NCBI RefSeq assembly: GCF_900608595.1
Contig: NZ_UWYY01000001.1
Coordinates: 248,001-312,000 of the forward strand
From: Promicromonospora panici
Lineage (GTDB): Bacteria; Actinomycetota; Actinomycetes; Actinomycetales; Cellulomonadaceae
DNA length: 64,000 bases
Reading direction: 5' to 3'
This document shows positions 58,463 through 64,000 of the stretch, piece after piece. Position 1 is the first letter of the stretch; every line of letters starts with the position of its first letter. The position numbers were made by a program, and so were the translations under genes. The notes under the pieces were generated by a model. That model saw nothing but the letters and a program-made list of their open reading frames with translations, made no database searches and was not told the DNA's origin.

Positions 58463-59440
58463 TCACGGGCGGGCATACTGAACGTGTACGGCGGCCCGCG
58501 TGAAGCCGGCCCGCTCGTACGTGGCCAGGGCGGGTGTGTTGTCGCCCTCGACGTACAGCACGGCGCGCGTCGCTCCGGTGCGTTCCAGGTGCGCCAGCCC
58601 GACGGCGGTCAGCAGTCGGCCCAGGCCCTTGCCCTGGTGGTCCGGGTCCACACCCAGCACGTAGATCTCGCCGTCCCGCGTGCCGTCCGGCTGGTCAGGC
58701 TCGGTCTTGGTCCACAGGAACGCCGCCGGGTCGACGTCGTCCGCGCCCCCGGGAGCATCGTCCGGGAACAGGAGGAAGAACCCCTCCGCGTCGAACCAGC
58801 TCTCGCTCTGGCGGGCGCGTAGGTCGTCGAGGGTCATCCGGCCCTGCTCCGGGTGGGTAGCGAACGCGCGGGCGTTGACGCGGAGCCAGGCGGCGTCGTC
58901 GGCTCCCGGCTGAAAGGTGCGCAGGTGGTAGCCGGCGGGCGCCTCGGGGGGCTCCGGCGGTTCGGCGGGGGATCCGGCCGGTGCAAGTGGGCGGGTCAGG
59001 AACAAGAGCTCGCGCACCGCCCGAAGGCCGGCCGCGCAGGCGAAACCGCGGGCCGACTCCAGGTCGCCGTGCGCCCAGACCCGCAGATGCTTGCCGTGCT
59101 GGCCGGGCTCCCCCGAACGGGACGGGAGCGTGGCGTCGCGCTCGGCGGTCTTGAGCAGCATGCGGCCGTGGCCGTTCCGGCGGTGCTCCGGGTGGATCAC
59201 CAGCTCGGCGCTCGCGGTCTCGCCGGACCGGTCGACCTGCACGTAGCCAATGGTGCTGCCCGCCTTGGTGTGCGCGACGACGTGCGTGATCCACTCCGCG
59301 TCCGTGCCCAGGTTGAGCAATGGCTGTTCGGACAGCGGCGCGACGCCGTCGTGCGCCTCCGCCGCCGCCGCGAGGTCTCGGACTGCCTGCTGGGCGTCGG
59401 CGTCGAGCGGGCCGATCTCGATAGGAGCAGCGATACGCAT
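58463..59440 (-). CDS. mshD: Mycothiol synthase
   Basis: 325 residues, two GNAT domains. The active C-terminal one has [20 protein letters not shown] with the acetyl-CoA loop, and ends [20 protein letters not shown]. The N-terminal domain has [20 protein letters not shown]. It acetylates Cys-GlcN-Ins to give mycothiol, the actinobacterial thiol. The start is ATG 59440, with AGGAGG spaced properly upstream; the ATG at 59449 lies too close to it. Confidence 0.95.
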   Translation of the reverse strand: MRIAAPIEIGPLDADAQQAVRDLAAAAEAHDGVAPLSEQPLLNLGTDAEWITHVVAHTKAGSTIGYVQVDRSGETASAELVIHPEHRRNGHGRMLLKTAERDATLPSRSGEPGQHGKHLRVWAHGDLESARGFACAAGLRAVRELLFLTRPLAPAGSPAEPPEPPEAPAGYHLRTFQPGADDAAWLRVNARAFATHPEQGRMTLDDLRARQSESWFDAEGFFLLFPDDAPGGADDVDPAAFLWTKTEPDQPDGTRDGEIYVLGVDPDHQGKGLGRLLTAVGLAHLERTGATRAVLYVEGDNTPALATYERAGFTRAAVHVQYARP

Positions 59441-59474
59441 GGGACCCATCCTCCTGCATCTGCCGAAGTAGAAC

Positions 59475-59565
59475 TGCAGCGAGGTAGGGGCAGGGCGAGG
59501 TAGAACCGCAGCTCCGCCTGAGTCCTACCTCGCCCTGGTCCTACCTCGCCCTGGTTCTACCTCGG
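59475..59565. repeat. Tandem and inverted CTACCTCG repeats
   Basis: TCCTACCTCGCCCTGG is repeated in tandem at 59523-59538 and 59539-59554, with a third partial copy TTCTACCTCGG. CAGGGCGAGGTAGAAC at 59491-59506 is the inverse. Together they can fold as a long alternative stem between the mshD and amidohydrolase promoters. Confidence 0.6.
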
Positions 59566-59642
59566 CAAGACGAGAGGGGTGACGTTTCACATGGCCGCGC
59601 CGCAGCGGACACGCAGTGGAAACAGGTCGCACCTAGCGTTCT

Positions 59643-59665
59643 GAATGTTTCTCTGATCAACATTC
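59643..59665 (+). promoter_or_regulatory. Operator-like inverted repeat before the amidohydrolase operon
   Basis: GAATGTT (59643-59649) and AACATTC (59659-59665) separated by nine bases, 34 bp before the start. The spacing fits a dimeric regulator site. Confidence 0.5.
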
Positions 59666-59698
59666 ACAGTCGATCCAGGCCCTGTGAGAGGAGGCGCC

Positions 59699-61135
59699 GT
59701 GCAGCACGACGCCATGAGACCCGCGGCGCTACCCGTCGGTCCGCCCGACGGCGGTGCGCTGCTCGCGGGCGCCGACGTCGCCGTCCTGGAGGGCGTGCGG
59801 ACTGTCGACGGCGCCGTCGTCGACGTCGAGATCGCCGAGGGCCGGGTCGTCGCGGTGGCGGATCGCGGGCCGCGCGATCTTGTTGCGCCGGAGAGCGGGT
59901 CGCGTGCCCCCGCGGCGGAGCGCGCGCTCGCCGGGGAGCCCGCCCTGCGGCTGGACGCGAGCGGCTGGCTCGTGCTGCCGGCGGCCTGCGAGCCGCACGC
60001 CCACCTCGACAAGGCGCTGACCGCGGCGCGCTTCCCCGCCGGAACGGGCGAGGACCTCGTGGGGGCAGTCGCCCAGTGGCGTGAGCTGGTGCCCCATATC
60101 GACGGCGCCGACGTCCTGGACCGTGCGCGGACCGCCGTCGGGCGCTACGCCGCGCGGGGTATCACGACCATCCGCACGCACGTCGACGCACCCGCCGACG
60201 GCGATCCGCTGCGCCTGCTCGACGCGCTCCTCACGCTGCGCGAGGAGCTCGCGGGATCCGTGACGCTCCAGGTCTGCCTCCTCGGCGGGTCGCAGACACC
60301 CACCGAGGTCTTCGCCGAGGCGGCGGCCCGTGGCGTGGACGCCCTGGGCGGCTGCCCGCACCTCGCCTCCGACCCCCGCGCGGAGATCACCCGGGTGCTC
60401 GACGTCGCCGAACGCACCGGGCTCCCCGTGGACCTGCACGCCGATGAGCGGACGGCGCTGCCGGACGACGGCGTGCTCGATGTCGAGGAGCTCGCGCGGC
60501 AGGTGATCGCCCGCGGCCTGACCCAGCGGGTGACCGCGAGCCACGCCGTCCGGCTCGGATCGCTGCCGCCGGAGCGGCTCGCCGCCGTCGTCGGCCTCGT
60601 CGCACGCGCCGGTCTCGGCGTCGTGACGCTGCCGATCACCAACCTCTATCTCCAGGGCCGCGACGCCACGCACCTCGCGCCCCGCGGCCTGACCGCCGTC
60701 CGGGCGCTCCTGGACGCCGGGATCCCCGTGGCCGCGGGGGCCGACAACCTGCGCGACCCCTTCAACCCCGCGGGCAGCGGCGACCCGTTCGAGACGACGT
60801 CGCTGCTCATGACCGCCGCGCACCTGTCCGCGCGGGAGGCGCTCGACGCCGTGACGGCAGGCGCGCGCACGGTGCTCGGCCTGCCGCCGGCGGGCCTGAC
60901 CGTCGGCCACCGCGCCGATCTGGTCCTCGTGCCGGACGTACCGCTCGGCGACGTGCTGGCCGGCGGGGAGCACGCGCGCGTGGTCCTCGCGGCCGGCCGC
61001 GTCGTCGCGGACACGCGCGTGCATCGCAGCCTCGCCCTCGGGCCGGCGTCCCGGCAAGCCATCCCGCAGTCCGCCCGGCCGTCCACCCGGCCGGCCGCCC
61101 CAGAACTTTCCGCACCCGAACAGCTCGTGAGGTGA
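59699..61135 (+). CDS. Amidohydrolase, cytosine-deaminase-like
   Basis: 478 residues from a GTG behind AGGAGG. Metal-binding motifs of the amidohydrolase superfamily: EPHAHLDKA, TTIRTHVDAP, PVDLHADERTALPDDG, VTASHAVRLG and VAAGADNLRDPF, as in cytosine deaminase. It probably deaminates a pyrimidine or related heterocycle. It is the first gene of an operon with an ABC importer; its stop lies five bases before the transporter ATPase start. Tail is Pro/Ala-rich. Confidence 0.82.
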   Translation: MQHDAMRPAALPVGPPDGGALLAGADVAVLEGVRTVDGAVVDVEIAEGRVVAVADRGPRDLVAPESGSRAPAAERALAGEPALRLDASGWLVLPAACEPHAHLDKALTAARFPAGTGEDLVGAVAQWRELVPHIDGADVLDRARTAVGRYAARGITTIRTHVDAPADGDPLRLLDALLTLREELAGSVTLQVCLLGGSQTPTEVFAEAAARGVDALGGCPHLASDPRAEITRVLDVAERTGLPVDLHADERTALPDDGVLDVEELARQVIARGLTQRVTASHAVRLGSLPPERLAAVVGLVARAGLGVVTLPITNLYLQGRDATHLAPRGLTAVRALLDAGIPVAAGADNLRDPFNPAGSGDPFETTSLLMTAAHLSAREALDAVTAGARTVLGLPPAGLTVGHRADLVLVPDVPLGDVLAGGEHARVVLAAGRVVADTRVHRSLALGPASRQAIPQSARPSTRPAAPELSAPEQLVR

Positions 61136-61140
61136 CACCA

Positions 61141-61911
61141 GTGAGCACAGTGAGTACGACGACCCCACGGCCGAAGTCCATGACGCGCACGCTCGTGCTC
61201 GACGACGTGACCAAGGCGTTCCCGACCGGCACGGTCGCACTCGAGGGGGTGAGCCTCGCGGTGGCGGCGGGAGAGTTCGTGTCCGTCGTCGGCCCGTCCG
61301 GGTGCGGCAAGTCGACACTGCTCCGGCTCGCCTCGGGACTCGACCATGTGACCGGCGGGGACATCGAGGTGAACGCCACGTCGACGTCCTACGTGTTCCA
61401 GGAGGCGACGCTCCTGGAGTGGCGCAGCGCGCTGCGGAACGTCGAGCTGGTCGGCGAGCTGCGCGGCGCCGGGAAGGCGGACCGGCGCCGGCGCGCGCAG
61501 GAGGCGCTCGACCTGGTGGGGCTGACCGGTTTCGAGAAGCAGCACCCCCGGCAGCTCTCGGGCGGCATGCGGATGCGGGTGTCGATAGCCCGCGCGCTCG
61601 TCGCCGAGCCCGATCTCGCACTGTTCGACGAGCCCTTCGGCGCGCTCGACGAGATCACCCGGCTGCGGATGCAGACCGAGCTGCAGAGCCTCTTCGAGCT
61701 CAAGAACTTCGCCGGCCTGTTCATCACGCACTCCGTCTCCGAGGCGGTGTACCTGTCGACGCGGGTCGTCGTCATGAGCGGCCGCCCCGGCCGGGTGGTG
61801 GCCGACATCCCGGTTCCCTGGTCCTACCCCCGCCCGCCCGAGCTCCGCTTCGAACCCGAGTTCGCGGCGCTCACCGGCGAGGTCTCCGCCGCACTCGGGG
61901 AGCATTCATGA
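61141..61911 (+). CDS. ABC transporter ATPase, SsuB/TauB/ThiZ type
   Basis: 256 residues from a GTG behind GAGGTG. Walker A GPSGCGKST, Q-loop VFQEATLLEW, signature LSGGMRMRVSIARAL, Walker B LALFDEPFGALDE, H-loop ITHSVSEAVYLS. The Q-loop residues and short length place it with nitrate/sulfonate/taurine/pyrimidine importers. Its stop overlaps the permease start. Confidence 0.92.
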   Translation: MSTVSTTTPRPKSMTRTLVLDDVTKAFPTGTVALEGVSLAVAAGEFVSVVGPSGCGKSTLLRLASGLDHVTGGDIEVNATSTSYVFQEATLLEWRSALRNVELVGELRGAGKADRRRRAQEALDLVGLTGFEKQHPRQLSGGMRMRVSIARALVAEPDLALFDEPFGALDEITRLRMQTELQSLFELKNFAGLFITHSVSEAVYLSTRVVVMSGRPGRVVADIPVPWSYPRPPELRFEPEFAALTGEVSAALGEHS

Positions 61912-62777
61912 GCGCCGCCACGATGACCGGCCGCCCGCAGAGCGGCACGAGCGGCGCGGGTGCCACGAGCGGCGCGGGCGCCCGACGCCGGCTGGCCGCG
62001 ACCGGGGCCAAGGTGTGGCCGCTCCTCGCGGCCGTCGCGGGCATCGTCGCCGTCTGGTACGCCGTCACCTACCTCGTCCTCACCCCCGAGCGCCGGTTCC
62101 TGCTGCCCCCGCTGCACCAGGTGCTCGGCACCACGCTCGGCAACCCGGCAGTCATGGGGCCGATGCTCGACGCGCTGTGGCAGACCGTGGGCGTGGCCCT
62201 GTCCGGCCTTGCGATCGCCGTCGTCCTGGGCATCGGGTACGCCGTGGTCATGGCGCAGGCGGGCTGGGCCGAGCGGATCCTCTACCCGTACGCCGTGATC
62301 CTGCAGACCATCCCGATCCTGGCTCTCACGCCGCTCATCGGGATCTGGATGGGCTACGGCTTCAGCGCGCGCATCGTGGTGTGCGTGATCATCGCGCTCT
62401 TCCCGATGATCGCCAACACGCTGTTCGGGCTCCAGTCCGCCGGGCCGGACGCGCACGACCTGTTCACGCTGAACCGGGCCACGCGCGCGCAGCGGCTCCT
62501 CAAGCTCCAGTTCCCGGCGGCGCTCCCGGCGATCTTCACGGGCCTGCGCAACGCGGCGGGCCTGAGCGTCATCGGGGCGATCGTCGGCGACTTCTTCTTC
62601 CAGCAGGGCTCGCCAGGGATCGGCGGCCTCCTGCGCACCTACACGCTCCGGCTCAACATGGACGCCCTGTTCATGGCCATCATCCTCACCGCCCTGTTCG
62701 GGGTCGCGGTGTTCTCCGTCTTCGCGGCGCTGGACCGGGCGGTCATCGGCCGCTGGTACGGCCGCGGCACGTCCTGA
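61908..62777 (+). CDS. ABC transporter permease, SsuC/ThiX type
   Basis: 289 residues, about six helices. The permease loop motif for ATPase contact is GLRNAAGLSVIGAIVGDFFF. Also AERILYPYAVILQTIPILAL. It forms the importer channel with 61141 and 62815. The N-terminus is Gly/Ala-rich and probably cytosolic. Confidence 0.92.
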   Translation: MSAATMTGRPQSGTSGAGATSGAGARRRLAATGAKVWPLLAAVAGIVAVWYAVTYLVLTPERRFLLPPLHQVLGTTLGNPAVMGPMLDALWQTVGVALSGLAIAVVLGIGYAVVMAQAGWAERILYPYAVILQTIPILALTPLIGIWMGYGFSARIVVCVIIALFPMIANTLFGLQSAGPDAHDLFTLNRATRAQRLLKLQFPAALPAIFTGLRNAAGLSVIGAIVGDFFFQQGSPGIGGLLRTYTLRLNMDALFMAIILTALFGVAVFSVFAALDRAVIGRWYGRGTS

Positions 62778-62814
62778 CCTCGCATCGAACGAACCACCAC
62801 ACCCTGGAGTCCTC

Positions 62815-64000
62815 ATGTCCTTTTCCAGATCCCGGCGCCTCGCGTTCGCCGCGCTGTCTCTCGTCCCCCTCCTCGCCCTGACAGCGTGCGGCGGGTCCGC
62901 CGACGCGCAGGCAGGCGGAGCAGCACAGCTCGACGTCCCGGCGGCCGAGGCGGACGGTCCGCTCGACCTCGCCGACGTCTGCCCGGCGACCGTCGTCCTG
63001 CAGCAGGACTGGCAGCCGGAGGCAGAGCACGGGGCGATGTACTCCCTGGTGGGCTCTGACCACACGGTCGACACCGAGGCCAAGTCGGTCACCGGCTCGC
63101 TGGTGGCCCAGGGCGTCGACACCGGCGTCGACGTCGAGGTGCGGCCCGGCGGGCCCAACGTGAACTTCCAGCCGGTGCCGGCGCTCATGTACCTTGACGA
63201 GTCGATCCTCCTCGGCGCCGTGACGTCCGACGCGCAGATCGCCGCGCTGGCGGACAACCCCGTCGTCACCGTGACGTCCCAGCTCACCACCAGCCCGCAG
63301 ATGGTCATGTGGGACCCCGAGAGCCACGAGGGCGCGACCACCATCGAGGAGGCAGCGGCCGACGGCGACCCGCTCGTGGCCTCGGGCGACGTGTTCCCGC
63401 AGATGCTCGCCGCGCAGGGCATCATCGACGAGTCGCAGATCGACCTCAGCTACGAGGGGACGCCCCAGCGGTTCGTGTCCGACCCGAGCATCCTGCAGCA
63501 GGCGTTCGCGACGGCCGAGCCGTACAGCTACGAGAACGAGCTGCCCCAGTGGAACAAGCCCGTCGACTACCAGCTGCTCGCCGACGTCGGCTACTCGGTG
63601 TACCCGGAGGCGCTCGCCGTGCGTGCCGACAAGGTCGAGGAGAACGCCGACTGCCTCGCCAAGCTCGTGCCGATCATGCAGCAGGCGCAGATCGACTACC
63701 TCGAGGACCCGCAGGCCACGAACGAGCTGATCGTCGACCTGGTGGACCAGTACCAGACCGGATGGACCTATTCGCTCGGCGTGGCCGAGTTCTCCGTCCA
63801 GGCCCAGAAGGACCTCGACATCGTCACGGACGACCCGGCCTCCGGGGTGTTCGGCCAGATCGACCCCGAGCGCATGGCGGAGATCGTCGACACCTTCGGC
63901 ACGATCCTCGCGGACGCCGGCCAGATCGACTCGGCGGACATCGACCCCGAGACGCTGTACACCAACGAGTTCATCGACGACTCGATCTCGATGGGCAAGT
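62815..64000 (+). CDS. ABC substrate-binding lipoprotein, NMT1/THI5-SsuA-like (3' end outside window)
   Basis: 395 codons visible, still open at the right edge. Signal peptide RRLAFAALSLVPLLALTAC with lipobox LTAC. LQQDWQPEAEHGAMYSLVGS is the pattern of NMT1/THI5-like proteins that bind pyrimidine precursors, and VDVEVRPGGPNVNFQPV supports it. Together with the upstream amidohydrolase, the likely substrate is a pyrimidine or thiazole-like base. Inference only. Confidence 0.85.
   Translation, partial: MSFSRSRRLAFAALSLVPLLALTACGGSADAQAGGAAQLDVPAAEADGPLDLADVCPATVVLQQDWQPEAEHGAMYSLVGSDHTVDTEAKSVTGSLVAQGVDTGVDVEVRPGGPNVNFQPVPALMYLDESILLGAVTSDAQIAALADNPVVTVTSQLTTSPQMVMWDPESHEGATTIEEAAADGDPLVASGDVFPQMLAAQGIIDESQIDLSYEGTPQRFVSDPSILQQAFATAEPYSYENELPQWNKPVDYQLLADVGYSVYPEALAVRADKVEENADCLAKLVPIMQQAQIDYLEDPQATNELIVDLVDQYQTGWTYSLGVAEFSVQAQKDLDIVTDDPASGVFGQIDPERMAEIVDTFGTILADAGQIDSADIDPETLYTNEFIDDSISMGK

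Noticed and set aside
59594..59698. TPP or guanidine riboswitch before the amidohydrolase operon
   Set aside because: No TPP core (ACTGAGA, CTGATCTGGATAATG) or ykkC motif can be found; only a simple inverted repeat is present.

Overview
The window is high-GC actinobacterial DNA. The chromosomal genes include mycothiol synthase (mshD), a polyphosphate kinase of the RNA-degradosome type and a PCMH-type cytokinin-dehydrogenase-like oxidase. WhiB-like proteins sit on the mobile elements. Together these suggest a Micrococcales organism, perhaps of the Cellulomonas/Promicromonospora group. That placement is inference, because no rRNA is present.

About 37 kb is occupied by three actinomycete integrative and conjugative elements (AICEs). 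AICE-1 (left edge to about 8792, left end outside the window) reads: regulator, small-protein operon, FtsK-like Tra, DUF2637 spread protein, WhiB, rolling-circle-type Rep, Xis, Int. It ends at the 3' end of a tRNA-Phe gene in a tRNA-Glu/Asp/Phe cluster. AICE-2 (about 15775-27441) has the same gene order with a GntR/HAD regulatory head. AICE-3 (about 27405-43966) has a different Tra, a primase-polymerase plus ATPase replication module, and an HTH/PP2C regulatory head. AICE-2 and AICE-3 are tandem insertions at one tRNA-Lys(TTT) gene: the same 37-bp tRNA 3' segment occurs at 15775, 27405 and 43930.

Cargo lies at the element ends. AICE-2 carries a MazF/PemK toxin with its antitoxin and an Abi-alpha (DUF4393) protein. 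AICE-3 carries a HEPN-motif protein and a small membrane protein on the left. On its right are a ScoMcrA/SRA-like protein with a PD-(D/E)XK motif, a Fic enzyme, and a non-coding array of ten 25-bp stem-loop repeats in a 290-bp higher-order period (42802-43696). Each element has its own short operator repeats between its divergently transcribed regulator and its transfer operon, so one chassis seems to carry three different switches.

The chromosomal segment 9.3-15.8 kb holds a minimal zinc metallopeptidase, an M15 peptidase with a structured leader, an ABM-domain membrane protein, a GDPD, a cytokinin-dehydrogenase-like oxidase, a TrmH-type methyltransferase and a decayed ArsR-SRPBCC pair next to the attachment site. 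The segment 44.0-64.0 kb holds a HesB-like protein, an M50-like protease, a DEAD helicase, msrB, two MarR regulators (one coupled to a DHA2 exporter), a sugar porter, Pit plus its DUF47 partner, a NUDIX-histidine phosphatase coupled to ppk, and mshD. It ends with an amidohydrolase followed by an NMT1/SsuA-type ABC importer whose binding protein runs off the right edge.
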